This document shows, in pieces, positions 1-7,545 of a DNA stretch of 64,000 bases. The translations under genes and the position numbers were made by a program. This DNA is from Clostridia bacterium (GTDB lineage Bacteria > Bacillota > Clostridia > Christensenellales > Aristaeellaceae). The stretch lies in contig JAFWSH010000007.1 of NCBI GenBank assembly GCA_017519405.1, positions 1-64,000 on the forward strand, given 5' to 3'. The notes beneath the pieces were generated by a model. It made no database searches. It had not been told where the DNA came from and saw nothing but the letters and a program-made list of their open reading frames with translations. Numbering within the stretch: position 1 is the first letter of the stretch; each line of letters opens with the position of its first letter.

Positions 1-163
1 CGAATTTCCGTGTTTCCTTCCTGTCCGGGTTGGCGCTCATCTTGATTTCAAGAGGATGAATGCTGCCGTTCTCCTCCACAAACACGTCGATCTCCTTGGC
101 TTTGTCATCCCGATAAAACGTCAGAACGGCCTGCTGCGGCGCACAGGCATCGATGCACATCCA
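1..163 (-). pseudogene. C-terminal remnant of a DUF4143-type AAA ATPase
   Basis: On the minus strand an open frame without a start follows an in-frame TGA at 164-166 and runs off the window edge. It encodes a tail with FYRDDKAKEIDVFVEE and HPLEIKMSANP, the EID...EIK pattern of the C-terminal DUF4143 domain found in bacterial AAA ATPases of the ATP-binding/DUF4143 group. No matching upstream part (Walker motifs) can be read between 164 and 415, so I treat it as a decayed gene. The family match is by motif only. The rest of 164-357 shows no convincing gene. Confidence 0.5.
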
Positions 164-357
164 TCAACCGATTCGGCCGGTACCGTCTCCCCTGCCCGAT
201 GGCGGATGCAGCGTCCATGTTCTTGCCGGGATCGGGGACTTCGGAGAGATCACCGGGCTGTCGGACAGCATGAACGTTCATCTGTTTTGCCACCGGCAGG
301 CCGGGAAGCCGCTTCTGTTCCAATCCTGTGCAGACGCCATAATCAGACGTAAGCACC

Positions 358-386
358 TTGCCACAGTCCGGGAAATCTGTTATAGT
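358..386 (+). promoter_or_regulatory. Sigma-A promoter of the LytTR/GHKL operon
   Basis: TTGCCA at 358-363, a 17 bp spacer and TATAGT at 381-386, with TG one base before the -10. It lies 30 bp upstream of the response regulator start. No LytTR-like repeats precede it, so autoregulation is not evident. Confidence 0.6.
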
Positions 387-415
387 GTAGCCAGACAAGA
401 GGCGGAGGCGATCCC

Positions 416-1129
416 ATGCTCAACATCGTTCTGCTGGAGGATGAGAAGGAACAGGCGCAGCGGCTGATCGGGTTTTTGCGCAGGTATTCGGAGGAGCATC
501 CGGATTTCCAGTTCAGCCTGGTCCATTACGACCGGTCGCTGCAGATGGTGAACGAATACAAGTGTGACGCCGACATTGCGTTCCTGGATATCCAGGTGCC
601 TGATATGACGGGCATGGAGGTGGCGCGGCATATCCGGGAGATGGACAAGCGTGTCATCATCATCTTCATCACCATGCTCACCCAGTACGCCATCGAGGGG
701 TATTCCGTGGGCGCCTTTGACTATGTGCTGAAACCTGTGCGCTACGACGAGTTCTCCACTAAGATGGACCGGGTCTGCCGGATGCTGGCCCACCAGAGCA
801 CCTCCGTCAGCCTGGAGATCCGCACCAAGGAGGAGATCCGCCGGGTGGACGCGGACAGCATCACCTTCATCGAGGTGGCTAACCACGACATCCTGATCCA
901 CACGGACCGGGAGGTGATCCGCCAGTGGGGCAACCTGAAGAGCTATGAGGAGAAGCTGGCGCCGGCGCATTTCGTGCGCTGCAACGCCTGCTATCTGGTG
1001 AACCTCCGTTACGTCCGCGGGATCAGCGGGGACACGGTGACGGTGGGGGAGGAGCGGCTGCCCATCAGCAAGTCCAAGCGGAAGGACTTCCTGACGGCGC
1101 TGGCCCAGTATAAAGGGGGGAGCAGATAA
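416..1129 (+). CDS. LytTR-family response regulator
   Basis: 237 aa cytoplasmic DNA-binding regulator of the AgrA/LytR type. Residues 1-120 are a receiver domain: acidic pocket LLEDE near residue 8, phospho-acceptor D58 in FLDIQVPD, and the conserved Lys in YVLKPVRY. Residues about 135-235 are a LytTR domain, which in this family binds two 9-bp direct repeats separated by 12-13 bp. Its stop overlaps the start of the kinase gene by one base (TAATG), so the two are translationally coupled. Matching repeats lie before three promoters just downstream, so the secreted esterases are its probable targets. Family assignment is firm; the regulon is inferred. Confidence 0.95.
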   Translation: MLNIVLLEDEKEQAQRLIGFLRRYSEEHPDFQFSLVHYDRSLQMVNEYKCDADIAFLDIQVPDMTGMEVARHIREMDKRVIIIFITMLTQYAIEGYSVGAFDYVLKPVRYDEFSTKMDRVCRMLAHQSTSVSLEIRTKEEIRRVDADSITFIEVANHDILIHTDREVIRQWGNLKSYEEKLAPAHFVRCNACYLVNLRYVRGISGDTVTVGEERLPISKSKRKDFLTALAQYKGGSR

Positions 1130-2445
1130 TGTCGTCCTACATGCCCCTGTGGTACCGGGACTGGCGCAGCGCGCTGGTGCTGCTGCAGTCGGTGCTGGGG
1201 CTGTTCATGTTCTCCTACTCCCTGAAGAAACGCTCCGCCTTCCCGCTGCGCCTGCTCCTGAGCCTGGCCGCGGGCATGGCCTTCATGTTCCTTGCCGTCC
1301 GGCACATCTACGTGCCGGGCACCACCCCGGAAGCCATGGCCTCCCATGCCGTGGTGTCCGTCATCAGCTATGTCATCCTGATCGGCATCACCTGGTGCTG
1401 CTACGACGAGTCCGTGTGGTCGGCCATGTTTGCTGCCGCGTCAGGCTACCTGGCCCAGGATATCGGCGGCAGCGTGAAGACCCTCCTGCGGCAGTTCGAC
1501 TTTATGAACCGCCTGGCGGGCGCAGACCTGGGCATCCTGCTGGTGGACATGATCTGTTACGGCCTGGCCTACGCCGCGATCTTCTGCCTGATCCGGCCTT
1601 TTGCCCAGAGCCGGGAGGGCAACTTCGACAACAAGATCAAGGCGGTGTTCTCGGCGGCGGTGCTGCTGCTGTGCATCGGCATGGCGCGGCTCACCCAGGA
1701 CAACCCGGACCGCAACAACATGGCGGTGGCGGCGGAGGCCGTGCTGCAGATCATCATCGACGCCCTGGCCATCGCCCTGCAGTTCGGCGTGATGGAGCAG
1801 GCCAGACTCTCCAGCCACGTGGAGACCATGCGGGAACTGGTGCACCAGCAGCGGGTCCAGTACGAGGCCAGCAAGGAGAGTGCCCAGCTCATCGCGGAGA
1901 AATACCACGACCTGAAGCACCTGCTCCGGTCCTTCCAGGGGGCGGTCCCCCAGGAGCAGCTGGACCGGCTGAAGCAGTCTATCGCTGCCTATGAGCGCCC
2001 CGCCAACTCCGGCAACGAGGTGCTGGACATCCTGCTGGCGGAGAAACTGGGCATCTGCCAGCAGCGGGGGATTGTGCTGACCTGCAGCCTGGGGCAGACG
2101 GACTTCTCCTTTGTGGAGGAGCTGGACCTGTACTCCCTCTTCCAGAACGCGCTGAACAACGCCATCAATGCCGTGTCGGCCCTGCCCGAGGGAGTGGAGC
2201 GCTTCATCTCCCTCTCCGCCACACGGGACGGGAATATGCTCACCATCCACATGGAGAACCCCTGCGGGGAGGACATCGACTTTGTGGACGGCCTGCCCCG
2301 GACCAAGGACGACCCGGACTGGCACGGCTTCGGCATGAAGAGCATGGACCGGATCACCAGGAAATACGACGGCATGCTCACCGCCCAGCAGCGGGGGCGG
2401 ATGTTCTTCCTGGACATCCTGCTGCTGGCGCCGGAGGAGGGGTGA
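1129..2445 (+). CDS. GHKL-domain sensor histidine kinase (AgrC-like)
   Basis: 438 aa membrane kinase, partner of the LytTR regulator immediately upstream. The N-terminal 220 residues hold about six or seven hydrophobic segments without a large periplasmic domain, as in AgrC-type sensors. A coiled linker leads to the phospho-acceptor His in EKYHDLKH (H260). The C-terminal ATPase is the GHKL type: N-box FQNALNNAINAV and a glycine-containing segment HGFGMKSMDRI. The ligand cannot be told from sequence: no agrB/agrD-like peptide gene lies nearby, so sensing of a small molecule or an exogenous peptide is equally possible. Confidence 0.93.
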   Translation: MSSYMPLWYRDWRSALVLLQSVLGLFMFSYSLKKRSAFPLRLLLSLAAGMAFMFLAVRHIYVPGTTPEAMASHAVVSVISYVILIGITWCCYDESVWSAMFAAASGYLAQDIGGSVKTLLRQFDFMNRLAGADLGILLVDMICYGLAYAAIFCLIRPFAQSREGNFDNKIKAVFSAAVLLLCIGMARLTQDNPDRNNMAVAAEAVLQIIIDALAIALQFGVMEQARLSSHVETMRELVHQQRVQYEASKESAQLIAEKYHDLKHLLRSFQGAVPQEQLDRLKQSIAAYERPANSGNEVLDILLAEKLGICQQRGIVLTCSLGQTDFSFVEELDLYSLFQNALNNAINAVSALPEGVERFISLSATRDGNMLTIHMENPCGEDIDFVDGLPRTKDDPDWHGFGMKSMDRITRKYDGMLTAQQRGRMFFLDILLLAPEEG

Positions 2446-2458
2446 AAGCCCCGGACAT

Positions 2459-2527
2459 CCGGTTTACGATGTGGAACGGGACACTTGCGCGGTTCGTCTT
2501 GAGGCGGGCGGCGCTTTTCGCTATGGT
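2459..2527 (+). promoter_or_regulatory. LytTR-type operator and promoter of the glucuronoyl esterase gene
   Basis: Half-site 1 CCGGTTTAC (2459-2467), 12 bp, half-site 2 GACACTTGC (2480-2488), 10 bp, -35 TTGAGG (2499-2504), 17 bp, -10 TATGGT (2522-2527). The layout matches base for base that at 3852-3920 and 6736-6804. LytTR regulators are known to use 9-bp repeats with a 12-13 bp spacer. Binding by the regulator at 416-1129 is inferred. Confidence 0.65.
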
Positions 2528-2593
2528 GCAATCAGAGGGTGATTGCCCGCATGCACAGACGATCAAACAGACAATCAAAAGGAGGCTTCTGCA

Positions 2594-3805
2594 ATGAAAA
2601 GACTGCTTTCCCTGCTGCTGGCCGTGCTGCTGCTGCTTCCGACGGTGACCCTGGGGGAGGAGCTCTTCGGCCGGACCTATGTCAACCTGCCGGACCTGAT
2701 GACCATGGGGGACGGCAGCCCCGTGGACACCCCGGAGAGGATGGCCGCCCGGCGGGCGGAGCTGCTGGCCCTCTTCGCCGACAGCATGTACGGCCCGATC
2801 CCCTCAGAGGGATTCGAGAAGCACTTCGAGGTGCTGGAGGAGGGGGAGACCCTGGACGGCACCGCCATCCGCCGGCAGGTGAAGATTACCGTCACCACGC
2901 CAATGGGCTCCTGCGATGCGCTGATGCTGATGATCCTGCCCAAGTCGGATGCGCCGGTGCCGGTGGTGTTCGGTCTGGGGGGCGAGGTGCACACGGTCCT
3001 GGCGGATCCGGCGATTCTGCCCTCCTACTCCATGAACAAGTATCCCAACATCAAAGAGGAGCCCCGGGGCCAGGGCGCCGCGGGCTGGTGCGTCGAGGAG
3101 GCGGTGAAGCGGGGCTACGGCATCGCCGTCGCCTGCTATAACGACTTTGTGCCCGACACCGTCCGCAGCTACAAGAAGCGCCTGTTCTCCATCTTCGAAA
3201 AGGACACGGTCTCCGGTATGAGCGCTTGGGCGCTGGAGCTGAGCTGTATGGCGGACTGGCTGGTGCAGGATCCCCAGGTGGACGCGGGCCGGCTGGCGGT
3301 GGTGGGCACCTCCCGCTTGGGCAAGGCAGCTCTGTGGTACGGCGCCAACGACGAGCGGGTGGCCCTGGTGATCCCCAACGTCAGCGGCACCTGCGGCGCG
3401 GCCCTGACCCGCAGCTGCGAGAAGGAGCAACTGGCTGACCTGAACGCCAACTTCCGCTGGTGGATGAGCGAAACCTGCAAGACCTACAACGACCGGGTGG
3501 AGGAGCTGCCGGTGGACCAGCATGAGCTGATCGCCTGCGTGGCGCCCCGGAAGGTTTACGTCAGCAGCGCCGAGACCGACACCTCCAACGATTCCCAGGG
3601 CACCTGGATCGCCCTGATGCTCAGCCGGGACGCCTTCCGCCTCTATGGCCTGAAGGTGATTGAGGACGCGGGTGTGGAGCAGCCTGCCCCCGGCGAGCGG
3701 ATCTTCACGGAGAGCATGGCGTACCATATGCGCACAGGAAATCACGGCATCACCCCGGAGGACTGGGGCAACTATTTCGACTACATGGACGAGTACCTGA
3801 AGTGA
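2594..3805 (+). CDS. Secreted CE15-type glucuronoyl esterase
   Basis: 403 aa exported alpha/beta hydrolase. The start at 2594 is preceded by AAAGGAGG and begins a signal peptide (MKRLLSLLLAVLLLLP). CE15 hallmarks are in order: nucleophile S240 in VVGTSRLGKAALW (family motif GCSRxGKGA), the substrate-loop segment SGTCGAALTR, HELIACVAPRKVYV, and catalytic H384 in RTGNHGITPED. CE15 enzymes cut the ester between 4-O-methyl-glucuronic acid on xylan and lignin alcohols. It has its own LytTR-type promoter and is followed by CE1-like esterases, consistent with hemicellulose side-chain removal. The canonical GCS reads GTS here, a mild change. Substrate is inferred from family. Confidence 0.88.
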   Translation: MKRLLSLLLAVLLLLPTVTLGEELFGRTYVNLPDLMTMGDGSPVDTPERMAARRAELLALFADSMYGPIPSEGFEKHFEVLEEGETLDGTAIRRQVKITVTTPMGSCDALMLMILPKSDAPVPVVFGLGGEVHTVLADPAILPSYSMNKYPNIKEEPRGQGAAGWCVEEAVKRGYGIAVACYNDFVPDTVRSYKKRLFSIFEKDTVSGMSAWALELSCMADWLVQDPQVDAGRLAVVGTSRLGKAALWYGANDERVALVIPNVSGTCGAALTRSCEKEQLADLNANFRWWMSETCKTYNDRVEELPVDQHELIACVAPRKVYVSSAETDTSNDSQGTWIALMLSRDAFRLYGLKVIEDAGVEQPAPGERIFTESMAYHMRTGNHGITPEDWGNYFDYMDEYLK

Positions 3806-3851
3806 TCGGGGAGGGGGAGCCGCCCGGCCGGGGTCTCTCCTCCCCAAAATG

Positions 3852-3920
3852 TCCAGTTACGATGTGAATCCGTGCACTTGCGCGGTTCGCCTTTCAGGGC
3901 GGGCCGCGCTTTTGTATAGT
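3852..3920 (+). promoter_or_regulatory. LytTR-type operator and promoter of the first CE1-like esterase
   Basis: Half-site 1 TCCAGTTAC (3852-3860), 12 bp, half-site 2 TGCACTTGC (3873-3881), 10 bp, -35 TTTCAG (3892-3897), 17 bp, -10 TATAGT (3915-3920). It shares CACTTGCGCGGTTCG with the 2459-2527 operator although the flanking sequence differs, so the segment looks functional. Regulation by the adjacent LytTR protein is inferred. Confidence 0.68.
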
Positions 3921-3966
3921 ATGATCAGCCGGCAGCAATGCCGAAAAAAGTGAAGGAGGCGTCCCC

Positions 3967-4905
3967 ATGAAAAAGTTTCTTGCCCTGATGCTCGCCCTGC
4001 TGCTTTGCCTGAGCGCCCTGGGCGCCACGGCGGAGATTCCCGAGGAGAAAAAGCCTGTGGAGACCGAGCTGGACGGCGGTGTGGTGGCCAGCATGCACAC
4101 CTTCAACGCCAAGATTTATGAGGCGGAGTGCGAGCAGCCCGGCACCATCGAGCGTCTGGACTACACCACGGCCGTGTACGGCGACGGCGTCACCTATCAG
4201 CAGTGGGCCAACGTCTACCTGCCCTACGGCTACGACGAGACCCGGCAGTACAACATCCTCTACTTCTTCCACGGCACCAACGAGACCCAGAACAGCTTCA
4301 TCGCCGAGCCCATCGTGAAGAACGTGGTGGACAACATGATCTTCTACGGCGTGTGCGATCCCTTCATCATCGTCTGCCCCACCTACTACTACGTCTATGA
4401 GAACCGCACCGTGCAGCACGACGTCTTCCCCCTGGAGGTGCGCAACGACCTGATGCCCGCGGTGGAGTCCAAGTATTCCACCTATGCCGAGACCGCCGAT
4501 GAGGCCGGCTTCATCGCCTCCCGGGCGCACCGGGCCATTTCCGGCTACAGCCAGGGCTGCCACGCCTGCTGGAACAACGCCTATGTGAACTTCGACCTGG
4601 CGAAGTGGATCGTGCCCATGTCCGGCAGCAGCGTGGACAACCTGCAGGCCATGAAGGACGCCTTCGCCGCCAAGCCCGGCTATGAGGACGACACCTTCTT
4701 CATCCTCTGCTCCGGCGGCAAGCGCGACTTGGCCTACGAGGGCACCGTCGCCCTGGCCAACGCCATGCTGGCCGACGAGGCCTTCAGCTACGGCACCGAC
4801 CCCCAGGAGAACAACTTCTACGTCGCCATCTCCAAGGACCTCCATCAGACCCTGAAGGGCCGCAACAACCTCTACAGCATCCTGGTGGATGTGCTCTTCA
4901 AGTAA
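3967..4905 (+). CDS. Secreted CE1-like esterase (feruloyl/acetyl esterase type)
   Basis: 312 aa alpha/beta hydrolase of the esterase D/CE1 group with a cleavable signal peptide (residues 1-22, ending near ATAEI). The fold signatures are NVYLPYGYDE, YFFHGTNETQ (oxyanion region), the nucleophile elbow AISGYSQGC with S195, an acid-loop segment SGGKRDLAYEG and the C-terminal His in KDLHQTLKGR. It is one of three paralogues here (see 4972 and 10616). CE1 enzymes release ferulate or acetate from arabinoxylan; which ester this one cuts is not visible. It starts the second LytTR-controlled unit and probably shares a transcript with the next two genes (66 and 51 bp gaps). Confidence 0.85.
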   Translation: MKKFLALMLALLLCLSALGATAEIPEEKKPVETELDGGVVASMHTFNAKIYEAECEQPGTIERLDYTTAVYGDGVTYQQWANVYLPYGYDETRQYNILYFFHGTNETQNSFIAEPIVKNVVDNMIFYGVCDPFIIVCPTYYYVYENRTVQHDVFPLEVRNDLMPAVESKYSTYAETADEAGFIASRAHRAISGYSQGCHACWNNAYVNFDLAKWIVPMSGSSVDNLQAMKDAFAAKPGYEDDTFFILCSGGKRDLAYEGTVALANAMLADEAFSYGTDPQENNFYVAISKDLHQTLKGRNNLYSILVDVLFK

Positions 4906-4971
4906 ATCTGCGGGCCGCGGCGGGGGAGAGAAGCCTCCGCCGCGCTTTGCCCTGAGAAAGGAGTGCTGTGC

Positions 4972-5940
4972 ATGAGAAAAGTGCTGGCAGCCCTGCTGAT
5001 CCTCGCGCTGCTGATTCCCGTCTTGCCGGTGCAGGCGGAGGAGACGGCGGCCGGGGAGCTTGATCTGAGCGACCTGGCGGGGGTGCCCACCCACTACCGG
5101 CGCTACGACGCCGCCGTCTTTGAGGCGGAGGATGAGCAGCCCGGCACGGTGGTGAAGATGAAGTACACCACCGAAAAGTACGACAAGCCCTACAAGAAGA
5201 CACTGAACGTGTACCTGCCCTACGGCTATGACGAGAACGGGACGGAGCGCTACCCGGTGCTGTACTTCTTCCACGGCCGGGGCTGCAATCCGGACACCCT
5301 GATCGGCAACCCCCAGACCAAGAACGCCTTCGACCACATGATCTCCAGCGGCCTGGTGCGGCCCTTCATCCTGGTGTCGCCCACCTACTACTACGACATG
5401 CGCAAGCAGCTGGTGGACTATGACCGGTTTGTGCTGGAGATGCGGGAGGAGATCATGCCCCTGGTGGAGGGCACCTACCGGACCTGGGCCCAGACCCCGG
5501 ACGAAGCGGGCTTCCGGGCCTCCCGGGAGCAGCGGGCCATCAGCGGCTTCTCCATGGGGAGCTTCACCACCTGGAACCTCTTCGGCAGCATGCTGGACGT
5601 GAGCGCCACCTTCCTGCCCTTCTCCGGCGCCTTCAGCCTGATCGAGGGCGGGGAGACCACCCTGGACAGCATCCGCGGGACCATCGACGCCGTGGAGGGG
5701 GACTACTTCATCTACATGGCCTGCGGCGGGGAGGAGGACCTGGCCTTCGAGGGCTGCAGCGCCCTGGCCCGGGAGATGCGGGGGGACGAGGAGTACTTCT
5801 CCTACGGCACGCAGCGGGGGAGCAGCCACTTCTACTACGTCCAGTCCGACAACATCCACCAGGACCTCACCAGCCGCTACTATCTCTACAACGCTTTCCT
5901 GGACGGTGTGCTCTGGCCCGCCCCGCCCGCACAGGAATGA
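4972..5940 (+). CDS. Secreted CE1-like esterase, second paralogue
   Basis: 322 aa exported alpha/beta hydrolase. The ATG at 4972 is chosen over the GTG at 4963 because AAAGGAG (4957-4963) sits at proper distance and the protein then begins with the signal peptide MRKVLAALLILALLIP. It has the canonical family elbow SGFSMGS with S194, the acid-loop segment CGGEEDLAFEG and His in DNIHQDLTSR. NVYLPYGYDENG and YFFHGRG align with its paralogues. It lies in an apparent operon with the genes on both sides. The best guess is feruloyl or acetylxylan esterase; the substrate is not established from sequence. Confidence 0.85.
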   Translation: MRKVLAALLILALLIPVLPVQAEETAAGELDLSDLAGVPTHYRRYDAAVFEAEDEQPGTVVKMKYTTEKYDKPYKKTLNVYLPYGYDENGTERYPVLYFFHGRGCNPDTLIGNPQTKNAFDHMISSGLVRPFILVSPTYYYDMRKQLVDYDRFVLEMREEIMPLVEGTYRTWAQTPDEAGFRASREQRAISGFSMGSFTTWNLFGSMLDVSATFLPFSGAFSLIEGGETTLDSIRGTIDAVEGDYFIYMACGGEEDLAFEGCSALAREMRGDEEYFSYGTQRGSSHFYYVQSDNIHQDLTSRYYLYNAFLDGVLWPAPPAQE

Positions 5941-5991
5941 GAACCCGCGAGCCCCGACACCGTATGAATTGAGAAAAAAGAGGGAAAAACC

Positions 5992-6717
5992 ATGAGAAAG
6001 ATGCTTGCCCTGCTGCTGACCCTCGCCCTGCTCCTGGCCCTGTCCCCGGCCCGGGCGGAGGAGGCGCCCTCCCCCTACAGCGTCATCAGGCAAATGCTGG
6101 ACGGCCGCAGCTGGACCATGACCGCCGCCGTCACCGACGTTCAGGCGGAGGCGGGGGCCATCCCCTTTGAGACGGCCGCCCTCAGGCTGTGGGAGGAGGC
6201 GGACGCCATCCTCTGCGAGGGCACTCTGAACGGTGGGGCGGTGCTCACCGCCCGGATGACTGCCGAGGGCTTTGCCTATGAGTGCGCCATGATCGCCGAC
6301 GGCCCCCAGGCCTGGACCTGGGCGGAGATGCCCCCCAGCGCGTCGCTGGAGACGGCGGAGGACGGCTTCAGCCTGAGCCTGCGCCTCAACGGCCTGGACT
6401 ATGAGCACATCACCATCTCCATCGACCTGGACGGCAGCTGGCCGGAGGGTTATGAGGGCGAGTTCGGCTACACCCTGATGAAAGGCAGCGGCGAGATCTA
6501 CGGCCTGTGGGACGTGTTCTCCGCCCAGGCGGGAGAGACGGGCACCGAGCTGATCATCAGCCTGGTGAACGAGACCTGCCTGACCGGGGAGGGCGTGCAG
6601 ACCGTGGAGACCGGGGTGCAGGGGATGACCGTCACCCGGGTGGAGAACGTGGCCGTGCTGGTGGACGACGTGGAGGCTGGCACTGCCACCCTGACCCGCA
6701 CCGTGACCTGGGAGTGA
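5992..6717 (+). CDS. Secreted protein of unknown function
   Basis: 241 aa, not recognised. A typical signal peptide (MRKMLALLLTLALLLA..., cleavage near ARAEE) precedes an acidic, Thr/Gly-rich domain with alternating polar and hydrophobic residues that suggests a beta-rich fold. There is no lipobox and no catalytic motif that I can name. It follows two CE1-like esterases by 51 bp, with its own ribosome site (AGAGGG), so it is probably co-transcribed with them and may be an accessory binding protein. That role is a guess from context. Confidence 0.75.
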   Translation: MRKMLALLLTLALLLALSPARAEEAPSPYSVIRQMLDGRSWTMTAAVTDVQAEAGAIPFETAALRLWEEADAILCEGTLNGGAVLTARMTAEGFAYECAMIADGPQAWTWAEMPPSASLETAEDGFSLSLRLNGLDYEHITISIDLDGSWPEGYEGEFGYTLMKGSGEIYGLWDVFSAQAGETGTELIISLVNETCLTGEGVQTVETGVQGMTVTRVENVAVLVDDVEAGTATLTRTVTWE

Positions 6718-6735
6718 CCCGGGACTGCTGGCTTG

Positions 6736-6804
6736 TCCGTTTACGATGAAAAACAGTCCGTTTACGCTGTTTGCCTTGAATAGTACGATGATGACTGCTA
6801 TAAT
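6736..6804 (+). promoter_or_regulatory. LytTR-type operator with perfect direct repeats, and promoter
   Basis: TCCGTTTAC occurs twice (6736-6744 and 6757-6765) with a 12 bp spacer, an exact 21 bp period. After 10 bp come -35 TTGAAT (6776-6781), 17 bp and a perfect TATAAT (6799-6804) with TGC before it. This is the best copy of the operator and the strongest of the three promoters. Confidence 0.75.
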
Positions 6805-6857
6805 GGCCCCAGAAAAACAACCTGTCCAAAAAGGTTGAAAAAGAAGGAGGAACCCCC

Positions 6858-7451
6858 ATGAAGAAACTGGTTGCGATCATCCTGGCCCTGGCCCTGGCCC
6901 TGTCCATCGCCTCCGTCGCCACTGCTGCCCCGATCCTGAGCACCTACAACCTGAGCGGTGTGGAATTCATTGATGCGGTGGGCTGGTACTGGACCACGGA
7001 CGTGAGCCTGGTGCTCCGCGACGAGACCAACTATGAGCTGTTCTACCGCGTGTACACCTTCGGCACCACCGACCCCGGCCTGAAGGCCAACAAGGTCATC
7101 GTGTACTCCGGCACCTACAGCAAGGTTGAGTCCGCTGACGATGAGGCCTGCCACTTCGACATCACCCTGAACACTGTGGACGGCATCTACTTCGAGCAGC
7201 ACGGCAAGGGCTTCGGCCGCAATCCCCTGGGCTATGCCATGGTGCTGGACACCTTCGCCTGGACCGACGAGATGACCGAGATCGCTTTCCCGGATGGCTC
7301 TGACGACGGCGCTGCCGACTTCATCGCCAACCACAACATCGCCGGCACTGTGATCACCGTGGAGGATCTCCGCGAGGATCTGGACGATGTCACCCTGGAG
7401 AACAAGATCGTCGCCCTGCCCGAGGGCTTCAATGCCGACATCACCGAGTAA
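6858..7451 (+). CDS. Secreted protein of unknown function, strongly promoted
   Basis: 197 aa, no family recognised. The signal peptide covers about residues 1-23 (MKKLVAIILALALALS, cleavage near ATAAP). The mature part is aromatic-rich at first (GWYWTTDVS, YELFYRVYTFG) and acidic at the end. It has only one Cys, no lipobox and no cell-wall anchor. It carries the perfect LytTR repeats and the best -10 of the locus plus a strong ribosome site (AAGAAGGAGG), so it is probably the most abundant product of the regulon. A hairpin follows its stop. A small carbohydrate-binding or signalling role is possible but unsupported. Confidence 0.8.
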   Translation: MKKLVAIILALALALSIASVATAAPILSTYNLSGVEFIDAVGWYWTTDVSLVLRDETNYELFYRVYTFGTTDPGLKANKVIVYSGTYSKVESADDEACHFDITLNTVDGIYFEQHGKGFGRNPLGYAMVLDTFAWTDEMTEIAFPDGSDDGAADFIANHNIAGTVITVEDLREDLDDVTLENKIVALPEGFNADITE

Positions 7452-7473
7452 TCCGACATCTGCCTGAAACCGA

Positions 7474-7508
7474 GGGCCGCCGTGCGAAGAGTGCGGCGGC
7501 CCTTTCCC
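7474..7508 (+). terminator. Terminator or attenuator between the small secreted protein and GH3 genes
   Basis: A perfect 9-bp GC stem GGGCCGCCG/CGGCGGCCC (7474-7482 with 7494-7502) is followed by TTTCCCTCTTT. No separate promoter is evident before the GH3 gene, so partial read-through is likely, giving more of the upstream protein than of the enzyme. Confidence 0.65.
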
Positions 7509-7545
7509 TCTTTGCCAATTCCGCCGGAGATAAAGGAGAGTCACC

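Noticed and set aside
3806-3847. A terminator after the glucuronoyl esterase gene
   Set aside because: A GGGGAGG/CCTCCCC hairpin exists but is not followed by a U-run, so termination is uncertain.
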